This document shows, piece after piece, positions 1 through 11,060 of a stretch of DNA of 64,000 bases (positions within the stretch are counted from its first letter, which is position 1; each line of letters opens with the position of its first letter). The position numbers and the translations under genes are program-made. Under the pieces are notes generated by a model. The model ran no database searches. It was given only the letters and a program-made list of their open reading frames with translations, and had not been told where the DNA came from. Source of the stretch: PALSA-693 sp963834725 (GTDB lineage: Bacteria; Actinomycetota; Acidimicrobiia; Acidimicrobiales; Palsa-688); NCBI GenBank assembly GCA_963834725.1, contig CAWICN010000001.1, forward strand, positions 2,852,001 to 2,916,000, given 5' to 3'.

Positions 1-2187
1 TCCGGCGCGACCGAGGTGCGTCCAGCCGACCTTGGCCGCCTCGGCCCGGGCCTGCACGTCGGCGAGAGCGCCGGCGGGGATGCTCAGCACCACCCGCGAC
101 GGCCCTTCCCCGAACAGGGCCACGTGATCCGCGATCCCCGCCACCCGGAATCCCACCCCGCTGCAGACCGCCATCTCGGCGAGGGCCACGCCCAGACCGC
201 CCTCGGAGACGTCGTGGACGCCGTCGATCAAAGGGCCAGACCCGCTCAAATGGCCAGATCCGCTCAAATGGCCAGATCTGAACAAATGGCCTGATCTGTT
301 GACGAGCGCGGCCACGAGCGCCAGCAGGCGCCGGTGCAGCTCGAGATCCAGCGCGGGCAACCGTCCACCTCGATGACCGTGGCGGTCCACGGCCCATCGC
401 GACCCCGCCAGGGAGGTGGCGCCCGGCCCGACGGCGCCCACCACTACAAGGTGGCTGGACTCGACCGCACCGATGCCGGGGGGTCGCCGCTGGAGGTCGT
501 CCACCAGGCCCAGGGTGGCGACGATCGGGGTCGGCTCGATGTCGCGGCCCCGGCTCTCGTTGTAGAGGCTGACGTTGCCGCCGACGACAGGCACGGACAG
601 GGCCCGGCAGGCCTCGGCCATGCCATCGATGGCCTCCGACAGCTGCCACATGACCTCGGGGTGCTCCGGGTTCCCGAAGTTCAAGCAGTTGACCAGGGCC
701 ACGGGGCGCCCACCAACGCAGGCCACGTTGAGCGTCGACTCGGCGACCACAAGGGCGGTCCCCCGCCTCGGGTCGAGCGAGCACCAACGGGCATTACCAT
801 CGGCCGACAAGGCCAGGCCCCGCTGATGGTCCCCGGAGGCGGGCACCCCCGGCGCGGCCAGACGCAGCAAGGCGGCGTCGCCGCCGGGGGCGACCACGGT
901 ATTGAGAAACAACTGGTGGTCGTACTGCCGGTAGACCCATGCCGGATCCATCAGCAAGGCCAGTAGGTCGGCTCCGCAATTCTCGGGCGCAGGCAGCAAC
1001 TCCGGGGGATCTGCCTGCCGGGCCAGAAGATCTGCCGGCCGCCCCATGGGACGGTTGTACTTCGGGGCGTCGTCGTGAAGGGTCGACGCCGGGATGTCGG
1101 CCAGAACGTCGCCGTCCCAACCGTCCAGGATCCGCAACTGGCCGCTAGTGGTGACCTTTCCGACGACGGTCGCCCGCACTTCCCAACGCTGGCAGATGGC
1201 AAGAACCCGGTCCATGGCCTCGGGACTGACGATGGCCAGCATCCGTTCCTGGCTTTCGCTGGTCATGACTTCCCAGGGCTCCATCCCCGGCTCGCGTCGC
1301 GGCACGGCGGACACATCGACGTCCATACCGACCCCACCGCGTGATGCCGTTTCGCTGGTGGCGCAGGCCAGACCGGCACCCCCGAGATCCTGGATTCCGA
1401 CGACCAGCCCCTCGTCCAGCAACTGTAAACAGGCCTCAATGAGGCGTTTCTCTTCGAATGGATCACCGACCTGGACGTTGGGTCGTTTGGCTGCCTCGGC
1501 GTCAATGTCATCACCGAATCCGGCGGATGCGAGGACACTCACACCACCAATACCGTCACGGCCGGTGAGGTTCCCGAGCAACACTGCGAGGTTTCCTTCG
1601 CCCGAAGCGCGTCCGTAGACCAGGCGATCGACCGGCAGCACACCGCAGCACAGCACGTTGACAAGAGGGTTCTCCGTGTAACACTCGTCGAAGCTGATCT
1701 CGCCACCTACCGTGGGCACTCCAACCGAATTGCCGTAGCCCGATATTCCTGCGATCACGCCCGTCGCGATCCACCGCGATCGAGGATCGGAAGCGGGTCC
1801 AAAGCGAAGGGGATCCATTAAGGCGATGGGGCGAGCTCCCATGGTGAAAATGTCCCGTAGAATCCCACCGACACCTGTAGCCGCGCCCTGATAGGGCTCA
1901 ATGGCAGACGGATGATTGTGGCTTTCGATCCGCAACGCCACCGCCAGACCGGCGCCCGCGTCAACGACGCCAGCATTCTCCCCGGGCCCGACGAGCACCT
2001 CCGGGCCGTCTGTGGGTAAGCGAGCCAGATGAACCCGGCTCGACTTGTAGGAGCAATGTTCGCTCCACATTACCGCATACATGGCCAGCTCGAGATGATT
2101 CGGCTCCCGACCAAGCAGCCTTCCAATCAACTCCGCTTCGTCGTCGGTGAGCCCCAGGGCTCGATGGATAACGGCCGGCATGATCAT
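1..2187 (-). CDS. purL: Phosphoribosylformylglycinamidine synthase subunit PurL (3' end beyond window)
   Basis: PurL is the synthetase subunit of the PurSQL complex. It converts FGAR, ATP and glutamine-derived ammonia to FGAM in the fourth step of purine synthesis. Translating from ATG at 2187 gives 729 uninterrupted codons to the window edge, so the gene is nearly complete (the usual length is about 740-780 aa). PurL hallmarks are visible: SEHCSYKSS near the N-terminus, ESHNHPSAIEPYQGAATGVG, and VALVNCLNFGNPEHPE in the second half. A second in-frame ATG lies at 2181. The start is 42-60 bp from the divergent gene on the plus strand. The odd point is a run of 18-bp in-frame repeats near residues 628-650, listed separately. 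purS and purQ lie just downstream of that divergent gene. Confidence 0.96.
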   Translation of the reverse strand, partial: MIMPAVIHRALGLTDDEAELIGRLLGREPNHLELAMYAVMWSEHCSYKSSRVHLARLPTDGPEVLVGPGENAGVVDAGAGLAVALRIESHNHPSAIEPYQGAATGVGGILRDIFTMGARPIALMDPLRFGPASDPRSRWIATGVIAGISGYGNSVGVPTVGGEISFDECYTENPLVNVLCCGVLPVDRLVYGRASGEGNLAVLLGNLTGRDGIGGVSVLASAGFGDDIDAEAAKRPNVQVGDPFEEKRLIEACLQLLDEGLVVGIQDLGGAGLACATSETASRGGVGMDVDVSAVPRREPGMEPWEVMTSESQERMLAIVSPEAMDRVLAICQRWEVRATVVGKVTTSGQLRILDGWDGDVLADIPASTLHDDAPKYNRPMGRPADLLARQADPPELLPAPENCGADLLALLMDPAWVYRQYDHQLFLNTVVAPGGDAALLRLAAPGVPASGDHQRGLALSADGNARWCSLDPRRGTALVVAESTLNVACVGGRPVALVNCLNFGNPEHPEVMWQLSEAIDGMAEACRALSVPVVGGNVSLYNESRGRDIEPTPIVATLGLVDDLQRRPPGIGAVESSHLVVVGAVGPGATSLAGSRWAVDRHGHRGGRLPALDLELHRRLLALVAALVNRSGHLFRSGHLSGSGHLSGSGPLIDGVHDVSEGGLGVALAEMAVCSGVGFRVAGIADHVALFGEGPSRVVLSIPAGALADVQARAEAAKVGWTHLGRAG
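236..300. repeat. 18-bp tandem repeat inside purL
   Basis: Three units of the pattern ccagatccgctcaaatgg plus a diverged partial unit. The period is 18 bp, so the purL frame is kept. On the coding strand it adds a Gly-His-Leu-Ser/Phe-x-Ser type hexapeptide run, between the conserved core and the C-terminal part. It resembles the other in-frame short repeats in this window. Confidence 0.9.
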
Positions 2188-2247
2188 GAGCCTACCGGCC
2201 GCGATGGTTGTTGCAATCTGGTCAAATAGATGTACGATACTTTCTCA

Positions 2248-2703
2248 ATGGCAATGAAATCAGCACCCCGTAAGGCGACCGCGACACCCCGGGTCAAGCG
2301 AGCCAAGACGAGCATGTCGGCAGAGCACAAGCAGGCCCTCGCAGTCGGCCGAGAAGAGAGCCGGGCGGTACGGCGTTACCTCGAGGCTCTCGAAGCTCAC
2401 AAGCCCAAGCGGGGTCGCAAACGCACTGCCGAAGGAATCGAAGCTCGGTTGCGTCAGATCGACAATCGTCTGCCGAATGCGGACGCGCTCACCCGCGTTC
2501 ATCTGGTGCAAGAGCGCCTCAATCTGCAGACGGAACTCGAGTCAAGAGACAACACGGTCGATCTGAAAGCGCTCGAAGATGCCTTCGTGGGAGCGGCCAA
2601 AGGGTACGGCGAGCGCAAGGGCCTGACTTACGCGGCCTGGCGCGCCGCCGGCGTCGATCCCACCGTGTTGCGGCGAGCCGGGATCCCCCGAACCCGGAGT
2701 TAG
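2248..2703 (+). CDS. Small basic hypothetical protein divergent from purL
   Basis: An unrecognised protein of about 151 aa. It has a lysine/arginine-rich N-terminus (AMKSAPRKATATPRVKRAK), a helical middle with strong coiled-coil character (about residues 30-105) and a C-terminal segment, GLTYAAWRAAGVDPTVLRRAGI. From memory, a similar ending occurs in short uncharacterised actinobacterial proteins. The longest frame begins at 2230, but I prefer ATG 2248: a promoter-like pair, TTGCAA near 2213 and TACGAT at 2233-2238, would start the transcript near 2245 and make the mRNA almost leaderless. DNA binding would fit the charge pattern, but that is a guess. It splits purL from purQ. Confidence 0.7.
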   Translation: MAMKSAPRKATATPRVKRAKTSMSAEHKQALAVGREESRAVRRYLEALEAHKPKRGRKRTAEGIEARLRQIDNRLPNADALTRVHLVQERLNLQTELESRDNTVDLKALEDAFVGAAKGYGERKGLTYAAWRAAGVDPTVLRRAGIPRTRS

Positions 2704-2740
2704 GACCTGGTCGGGGCCCGGCCGGCCCTGCCCGCCGGCG

Positions 2741-2834
2741 GCGCCCGCAGTGGAGCGCGGCGAACCGGCCTCCCCGGCGCCCGGCCGCCGGCGCCCGCAC
2801 TGGAGCGGGGCGAACCGACTTCCCCGGCGCCCGG
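2741..2834. repeat. Two 44-bp direct copies with a 50-bp period
   Basis: Positions 2741-2784 and 2791-2834 match at about 40 of 44 bases (gcgcccgcagtggagcg versus gcgcccgcactggagcg at the start). The pair fills the gap between the 3' ends of the small hypothetical gene and purQ. I see no gene or hairpin with a T-tract in it. Confidence 0.85.
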
Positions 2835-2835
2835 G

Positions 2836-3525
2836 CTAGTTCCCGTCCCTGGCCGGCTGCACCCCGGCGGTAGCCAGCAGAGCCCGGAAGAGCACTAGGC
2901 CGTCGGTGGAGCCAAGGAGAGGATCGCTGGCCCGCTCGGGGTGAGGCATAAGGCCAACGACGTTGCCGGTATCGTTGCAGATCCCGGCGATGTCATCGAC
3001 GGAGCCGTTGGGATTGTCGACATAGCGGAGCACGATCCGCTCGTCCCGGCGCAGCTCAGCGAGGGTAGCGGCGTCGCACGTGTAGTTGCCTTCGAAATGG
3101 TTGATCGGGATGCGGAGTCGCGTCCCGGCGGGAATACCCTCGGTGAGGGCGCTGCGCCCGCTGGTGACCTCGAGTTCCACCGTCGTGCAGAGGAACGTAA
3201 GACCCCGGTTCTTCTGGAGTGCCCCCGGCAGCAAATGCGCCTCAGTGAGCACCTGAAAGCCGTTGCAGATCCCGACGACCGGACCGCCATCGGCCGCATA
3301 CGACGACACCGCCGCCATGATCGGCGAGAAGCGGGCGATCGCGCCGGGACGCAGATAGTCACCATGGGCGAAACCGCCGGGCAGTACCACCGCATCGACA
3401 TCGCCGAGCGACCGGTCACCATGCCAGACCATCGTCGTTTCGGCGCCGAGGGCATCAAGAGCGGCGACCACGTCGTATTCGCAGTTGGAGCCTGGAAAGA
3501 GGATCACTCCGATTCGGGCCGTCAC
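2836..3525 (-). CDS. purQ: Phosphoribosylformylglycinamidine synthase subunit PurQ (glutaminase)
   Basis: PurQ is the class I glutamine amidotransferase of the PurSQL complex and supplies ammonia to PurL. The protein is 229 aa, a normal length. The catalytic Cys is in GICNGFQ (Cys87), and the His/Glu pair is in MPHPERA (His195, Glu197). The N-terminus shows the typical GVILFPGSNCEYD and LPGGFAHGDYLRPGAIA. ATG 3525 overlaps the end of purS by 4 bp (ATGA), so the two are translationally coupled. The order purC-purS-purQ on one strand supports a single operon. Confidence 0.97.
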   Translation of the reverse strand: MTARIGVILFPGSNCEYDVVAALDALGAETTMVWHGDRSLGDVDAVVLPGGFAHGDYLRPGAIARFSPIMAAVSSYAADGGPVVGICNGFQVLTEAHLLPGALQKNRGLTFLCTTVELEVTSGRSALTEGIPAGTRLRIPINHFEGNYTCDAATLAELRRDERIVLRYVDNPNGSVDDIAGICNDTGNVVGLMPHPERASDPLLGSTDGLVLFRALLATAGVQPARDGN

Positions 3526-3779
3526 GGGACCGGCTCCAGGGTGACAGACGAGTACTCGATCACCGGGTTGGCGAGCAAGCGGTTGCAGAGGTTCTCGACC
3601 TCCGATCGAGCGGAGTCGTGGTCGTCGGCGTCCACCACGAAGCGGAACGCCTTGCCGGCCCGCACGCCGGAGATGCCACCGAACCCGAGGGCGGGCAACG
3701 CTCGTTCGATGGTCGCGCCCTGCGGATCGGCGATGCCGGGCCGCAACGCCACTTCGACCAGCACCGCGAAGCGTGCCAT
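3522..3779 (-). CDS. purS: Phosphoribosylformylglycinamidine synthase subunit PurS
   Basis: An 85-aa small subunit that bridges PurL and PurQ in FGAM synthase. The family pattern is clear: an N-terminal strand VLVEVALRPGIADPQGATIERALPALG, the central GISGVRAGKAFRF and a C-terminal NPVIEYSSVTLEP. Its ATG overlaps the purC stop by one base (TGATG), and its end overlaps the purQ start by four bases, so purC, purS and purQ are tightly packed. Confidence 0.95.
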   Translation of the reverse strand: MARFAVLVEVALRPGIADPQGATIERALPALGFGGISGVRAGKAFRFVVDADDHDSARSEVENLCNRLLANPVIEYSSVTLEPVP

Positions 3780-4673
3780 CAGCCGCTCTTGACCCCGGGC
3801 CAGGCCGCGAAGTCCCGGCCGGTCAGGCGCTCGTAGGCCTGGACATAGCGATCCCGAGTGGCCTGTACCACTTCGGCAGGCAACGCCGGCGGGGGTGGCG
3901 TCTTATCCCACCCGGTCTCCTGCAGCCAATCCCGGAGGGGCTGCTTGTCAAAGGCCGGCGGCGCCTCGCCTGGTTGCCACTCGTCAGCCGGCCAGAAGCG
4001 CGACGAGTCGGGAGTCAGGACTTCGTCGCAGATGGCCAGCCGGCCATCGATCAGGCCCAGCTCGAACTTGGTGTCGGCGATGATGATGCCCCGGGCCGCC
4101 GCCAGGTCGGCCCCCTGCTGGTACGCGGCCAGGCTGATGCGCCGGGCTTCCTCGGCCAGGTCCGCGACCGACAGTGTCAACCGCGGCGGCAAAGGAGATG
4201 TTCTCGTCGTGGCCGGTTGCAGCCTTGGTGGACGGAGTGAACACCGGCTCGGGCAGCCGCTCCGACTGGCGCATTCCGGACGGCAGCCGCTCGCCGTGCA
4301 TGGTCTGTGACCGCTGATACTCGGCCCAGGCCGATCCGGAGAGGTAGCCGCGGACGATGCATTCCAGAGGGAGCATCTCGGCCCGCCGCACCACCATCAT
4401 CCGCCCGACCAGATCGCGACTGTCCTCGCCGTCGGCCGCGCCGGCGGGCAGGTCCAGGCTCACCAGGTGGCTCGGCGCCACGCCGCCAAGCTGATCCGCC
4501 CAGAAGGAGGTAAGGGCCGTCAGGACCCGGCCCTTGTCGGGGATGAGCTCGGCCATGACGACGTCGAACGCGGACATGCGGTCCGACGTGACGAACAGGA
4601 GATGCTTATCGTCGACCTGGTAGATGTCGCGCACCTTGCCCGACGCCACATGCACCAGCTGCACCGGGCTCAT
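3779..4673 (-). CDS. purC: SAICAR synthetase PurC, interrupted by one apparent frameshift
   Basis: PurC joins CAIR and aspartate to give SAICAR. The N-terminal part, 4673 to about 4185, reads VHVASGKVRDIYQVDDKHLLFVTSDRMSAFD and ECIVRGYLSGSAW, both typical. The C-terminal part continues in another frame with ADTKFELG and ends near WPGVKSG. The span is 895 nt, so the break has the sense of one extra base, close to 4180-4190, inside a stretch that should read about FAAAVD..VADLAEEARRIS. Both halves are well conserved, so I read this as one real gene with a sequence error or a very recent indel. Removing one base gives 297 aa, a normal length. Confidence 0.9.
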
Positions 4674-4749
4674 GCCGTCGTCCCGGGATCGGGCCTTGCC
4701 TCTTGTCGCACGTTCGAGCTCCTCCCTTGCTGTCCTCGTTCGAGTTCGA

Positions 4750-5202
4750 TCAGGTCAGCCATTGTGCGCGGTGATCGGTGAGTCGCTTTGCGAGGTCCTC
4801 GTCGGTCACCGCCAGGATCTGGATGGCCAGCAGAGCCGCGTTGACGGCTCCGTCGATGGCAACCGTCGCCACGGGTATCCCTCGCGGCATCTGCACGGTG
4901 GCATACAGGGCGTCGATACCACCGATGGCCCCGCCCGAAAGCGGGACGCCGATCACCGGAAGTGTCGTCCGCGACGCCACCGCTCCGGCCAGATGGGCGG
5001 CCATGCCCGCGCCGCAGATGAGGACGCCGTAGTCGTACTGCCGCGCCTCGGCCGCGAACGACGCCACGGCCGCCGGAGTCCGGTGGGCTGATATCACATG
5101 CTCGGTGGTCTCCACGCCAAACTCTCTCAGCGTCTCGATGGCGCCGGCCATCTTGGGCTGGTCGTTGGCCGAGCCCATGAGCACGGCAACTCGCTTGGTC
5201 AC
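4750..5202 (-). CDS. purE: N5-carboxyaminoimidazole ribonucleotide mutase PurE (class I)
   Basis: PurE moves the carboxylate of N5-CAIR to give CAIR, the substrate of PurC, whose gene follows 76 bp downstream. The protein shows VLMGSANDQPKM, the HRTP motif (VISAHRTP), GAGMAAHLAG and GVPLSGGAIGG, as in class I PurE. The open frame extends to 5247, but I choose GTG 5202. A GGAGG box lies 8 nt upstream, and the encoded 150-aa protein then begins with VTKRVAVLMGS, as expected for the family. I see no purK in the window. Confidence 0.95.
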   Translation of the reverse strand: MTKRVAVLMGSANDQPKMAGAIETLREFGVETTEHVISAHRTPAAVASFAAEARQYDYGVLICGAGMAAHLAGAVASRTTLPVIGVPLSGGAIGGIDALYATVQMPRGIPVATVAIDGAVNAALLAIQILAVTDEDLAKRLTDHRAQWLT

Positions 5203-5259
5203 GTGGGCCACCTCCAGAAGATCGTGAGCAGATGAGATCCGGGTCACGGGCCGTCCCGG

Positions 5260-7812
5260 TCATGCCCGTAGCGCGGATACGGCCCCGGCGATGTCACGCC
5301 GGTACAGCATGTCGGTCCAGGAGACCAGCCCGACCGCGTCATACGCGGAACGGCGAGCCTCGGCGAGCGATTGCCCGCCGGCACCGACGCCGAGCACCCG
5401 GCCCCCGGCTGTCACCAGGCCATCCCCCGGCGGCCCGGCGCCGATACCCGCCGAGTACAGCTGCACGCCCGGCCGCCGGTGGGCGGCTTCCAGACCGTCG
5501 ATCGGCTGGCCCACGATGGGCTTATCCGGATAGCCCGGGGCGGCCAGCACCACGCACACGGCCGCGTCCGGGGTGAACTCCGGAGCGGCCACGGAGTCGA
5601 GCCGGCCGGCCGCTGCCGCGGCGAGGACGGCGGTGACGTCTCCCTGCCAGCGGAACAACACCACCTGGCTCTCCGGATCGGCGAACCGCACGTTGAACTC
5701 GAGCACGCGGGGTCCCTGCTGAGTGAGCATCAGACCGGCGTACAGAATCCCTCGATAATCGATGCCACGAGCCTGCAGCGCCGCCAGCGTCGGCCTGATC
5801 GCGACAGCGCAGACCTCATCGAGCACCTCCGGTCCGGCCGCAGGCACCGGCGAATACGCCCCCATGCCCCCGGTGTTGGGGCCGGTGTCACCCTCGCCGA
5901 CCCGTTTGTAATCCTGAGCGGGCACCAGCGCCACTGCCCGGGCGCCGTCGCACACCGCCATGACCGACAGCTCCGGGCCGACCAGACCCTCTTCGATGAC
6001 CACCCGATGGCCGGCCGGGCCGAACGCAGCCCCGGAGAGCTTGGCCCTGGCGTCGGCGATCGCCACGTCGAGGTCGTCGGTCACCAGCACGCCCTTGCCG
6101 GCGGCCAGGCCGTCGGTCTTGACCACCCACGGACCGGGCAACGACTGGAGGAACTCGATGGCGGGGCTGGCGTCATCGAACGCGCCGTATGCCGCAGTTG
6201 GAACCCCCGCCTCGGCCAGCAGCTGCTTCATCCAGGCCTTGGAGCCCTCCAGCCGGGCCCCGTCGGCACCCGGCCCAAACACCAGACGGCCCGCGCTTCG
6301 CAACTCGTCGGCGAGGCCCCCGACCAGCGGCTCCTCCGGACCGATCACGTACAGGTCAGCCTCGATCGCCGAGGGCGGAGCCGCGATGCACGCGACGCCG
6401 AGCGCCGCCATACCGGCGTTGCCGGGACAAACCACGACGTCCGCGGTGCGGGCCAGGGCCACGGCGAGCGCGTGCTCACGACCGCCGCGGCCGACCACGC
6501 AGACTCGCATGCGATCCGGGACGGGGGACACTACGGCGCGAACCTGACGAATTGTTCGACGGCCAGGTCCGACCCCGACCAGTTTGATGGGGACGCCGAC
6601 CTGCTCGGCCAGGAAGTGCACGTAGTCCTTGGCTGCGGCCGGCAGGTGGTGCAGTTCGGTCGCCCCCGACGTATCCGCTCCCCAGCCCGGAAGCTCCTCG
6701 TACACGGGGGCGGCGTTGTGCAATACCGTCTGGTGATAGGGCATGTGCTCGTAGCGGCGCCCCTCCCACTCGTACGCGACGCAGACCCGGAGGGTTTCGA
6801 GATCGTCGAGCACGTCCAGCTTGGTCAGGGCGATTTCGGTGAGGGAGTTGAGGCGAGCGGCCTGGCGCAACATGACCGCGTCGAACCATCCGGTGCGCCG
6901 CTGCCGGCCGGTGTTGGTACCGAACTCGTGCCCCCGCTCCACCAGATGCATGCCCAGCTCGTCGGTCAACTCGGTCACAAACGGCCCGGACCCCACCCGG
7001 GTCACGTAGGCCTTGGCAATTCCGATCACGGATGTGATGTCACGGGGACCGATGCCGGACCCAACACAGGCTCCCCCGGCCACCGGGTTCGACGACGTGA
7101 CGAAGGGGTAGGTGCCATGGTCGAGATCGAGGAATGTGGCCTGGGCGCCCTCGAGCAGCACCTGTTGACCGGCGTCGAGGGCCTCGTGCACGATGCCGAC
7201 CGTGTCGTCGATCAGCGGCGCCAGCACCGGCGCATATTCGTCGAGATAGCGGGCGGCAATGTCGGCCCCGGACAGCGGCAGGCGGTTGTAGATCTTGGCC
7301 AGGACCAGGTTCTTTTCCTTCAGGACCACGTCGAGCTTCTGGCGGAAGATCTTCGGGTCCAGCAGGTCCTGGACCCGGATGCCCACCCGGGCCGCCTTGT
7401 CGGCGTAGGCGGGGCCGATGCCGCGTTTGGTGGTGCCCAGCTTGTTCCGACCGAGGTGCCGCTCGGTAAGGGCATCGATCTCCTGGTGATAGGGCATGAT
7501 CAGATGGGCTCCGCCCGACACCCGCAACCGCGAGCAGTCCACCCCGGCGGCCGTGAGCTTTCGTATCTCCGCCAGCAGAACCCCGGGGTCGACCACCACC
7601 CCGTTGCCGATGACCGGGATGATGTGGTCGTAGAGGATCCCGCTCGGCAGCAGCTGGAGGGCAAAGGACTCCCCGTCGACGACGATGGTGTGCCCGGCGT
7701 TGTGGCCGCCCTGGTAGCGCACGACAACGTGCATCTCCTTGGCCAGCAAGTCGGTGAGCTTGCCCTTCCCCTCATCGCCCCACTGGGTACCGACGACGAC
7801 GGTCGCGGTCAT
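5260..7812 (-). CDS. purA-purD: PurA and PurD read as one continuous frame (adenylosuccinate synthetase plus GAR synthetase)
   Basis: Residues 1 to about 428 are adenylosuccinate synthetase (IMP plus aspartate plus GTP to adenylosuccinate), with VVVGTQWGDEGKGK, GGHNAGHTI and the C-terminal VGVGPGRR. After a linker of about ten residues, an in-frame Met at 6510 begins a complete GAR synthetase: MRVCVVGRGGREHALA, the ATP-grasp segment PWVVKTDGLAAGKGV and EFNVRFADPESQ. Total length is 850 aa. The start is ATG 7812 (MTATVVVGTQW). No stop separates the two enzymes in this frame, but shifting by one base just before the linker would give a TAG at about 6531 and then a free PurD start. So this is either a real fusion or another one-base insertion artefact. 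The two activities act at different pathway steps. Confidence 0.93.
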   Translation of the reverse strand: MTATVVVGTQWGDEGKGKLTDLLAKEMHVVVRYQGGHNAGHTIVVDGESFALQLLPSGILYDHIIPVIGNGVVVDPGVLLAEIRKLTAAGVDCSRLRVSGGAHLIMPYHQEIDALTERHLGRNKLGTTKRGIGPAYADKAARVGIRVQDLLDPKIFRQKLDVVLKEKNLVLAKIYNRLPLSGADIAARYLDEYAPVLAPLIDDTVGIVHEALDAGQQVLLEGAQATFLDLDHGTYPFVTSSNPVAGGACVGSGIGPRDITSVIGIAKAYVTRVGSGPFVTELTDELGMHLVERGHEFGTNTGRQRRTGWFDAVMLRQAARLNSLTEIALTKLDVLDDLETLRVCVAYEWEGRRYEHMPYHQTVLHNAAPVYEELPGWGADTSGATELHHLPAAAKDYVHFLAEQVGVPIKLVGVGPGRRTIRQVRAVVSPVPDRMRVCVVGRGGREHALAVALARTADVVVCPGNAGMAALGVACIAAPPSAIEADLYVIGPEEPLVGGLADELRSAGRLVFGPGADGARLEGSKAWMKQLLAEAGVPTAAYGAFDDASPAIEFLQSLPGPWVVKTDGLAAGKGVLVTDDLDVAIADARAKLSGAAFGPAGHRVVIEEGLVGPELSVMAVCDGARAVALVPAQDYKRVGEGDTGPNTGGMGAYSPVPAAGPEVLDEVCAVAIRPTLAALQARGIDYRGILYAGLMLTQQGPRVLEFNVRFADPESQVVLFRWQGDVTAVLAAAAAGRLDSVAAPEFTPDAAVCVVLAAPGYPDKPIVGQPIDGLEAAHRRPGVQLYSAGIGAGPPGDGLVTAGGRVLGVGAGGQSLAEARRSAYDAVGLVSWTDMLYRRDIAGAVSALRA

Positions 7813-7919
7813 CCCGACCACCCCGATCGCCGCGTCGCAGCCTCGCTCACCGGATCAGCATAGTGGCCAGGGTTACTAGGCCCCGTTTGCCGCAGCCGGT
7901 CTCACTCGCAGCCGGTCTA

Positions 7920-7994
7920 ACTCGGGCCGGGTTCACTCGGGCCGGTCCCACTCGGGCCGGTCCCACTCGGGCCGGCCCCGCTCGGGCCGGCCCC
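7920..7994. repeat. 15-bp tandem repeat between purA and clpB
   Basis: Five units of actcgggccggtccc and close variants with a strict 15-bp period, preceded by looser related copies from about 7895. They fill the gap between the clpB stop (8000) and the region upstream of purA. In one minus-strand frame the array would encode a Gly-Pro-Ser repeat, but clpB stops before it. Confidence 0.92.
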
Positions 7995-7999
7995 ACCGG

Positions 8000-10560
<2,561 letters not shown>

Positions 10561-10622
10561 AGCAGCAGCGTCTTTCTGTGAAAGTTGACAGAGAGTCAGC
10601 ACGAAACTTAAGTCTCAGTATA

Positions 10623-11027
10623 TCAACTTCTGCCTGATCGCCGCGGGGAGGGCTGCCAGCGCGCCGGGGAGTTTTTCACCGGCACCAGGTCCCGGCGATA
10701 CTGCCGGTGGGTGCGCTCGACCTCCTCGGCCGCCTGGCGGCGGGCTGCCGTCGAGCTCGGATCGGAGGCGGTCCACCTCGGCTTCGAGCTGGAGCACCCG
10801 GCGCACGCCCTCGAGGTTGAGGCCGGCCGTGGTCAGGTCCTGGATCCGTCGCAGCTGGTCGATGTCCTGCTCGCTGTAGCGGCGGCTGCCGCCCACCGTC
10901 CGGGCCGGGTCCAGCAGGCCCTTGCGCTCGTAGATCCGCAGGGTCTGGGGGTGCACACCCGGCCAGCTCGGCCGCCACCGAGATGACGTAAACGGCCGCG
11001 GGTAACCCTGCGCTCCGAACTGTCCAT
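10623..11027 (-). CDS. hspR: Heat-shock repressor HspR (MerR family), with three apparent frameshifts
   Basis: HspR binds HAIR operators and represses the dnaK operon and clpB in actinomycetes, with DnaK as co-repressor. The MerR helix-turn-helix is visible when frames are joined: VYVISVAAELAGVHPQTLRIYERKGLLDPARTVGGSRRYSEQDIDQLRRIQDL, followed by a coiled-coil LQLEAEVDRLRSEL and a basic tail. The breaks are near 10997, 10958 and 10745, each of one extra base. Removing them gives 133 aa, a usual size. ATG 11027 starts MDSSERRV. The gene lies between dnaJ and clpB, the classical actinomycete position. Confidence 0.88.
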
Positions 11028-11060
11028 CACCGGTCACCCCGGGCTATCACCGGTCACCCC
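11026..11060. repeat. 15-bp direct duplication at the dnaJ-hspR junction
   Basis: On the minus strand GGGGTGACCGGTGAT occurs twice with a 20-bp period (11060-11046 and 11040-11026). The first copy contains the dnaJ stop codon and the second contains the hspR ATG, so the hspR initiation region is a duplicate of the end of dnaJ. Confidence 0.9.

Noticed and set aside
236..300. CRISPR-like array
   Set aside because: This and the other arrays are direct tandem repeats without unique spacers, and no cas genes are present.
5371..7863. 830-codon open frame on the plus strand opposite purA-purD
   Set aside because: It is an antisense shadow caused by GC-rich codon bias. The minus strand carries clear PurA and PurD motifs and the plus translation has no recognisable domain.
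10561..10625. Second HAIR element upstream of clpB
   Set aside because: Only CTTAAGT followed by a poor right arm with a 9-base spacing was found. The match is too weak to list as an operator.
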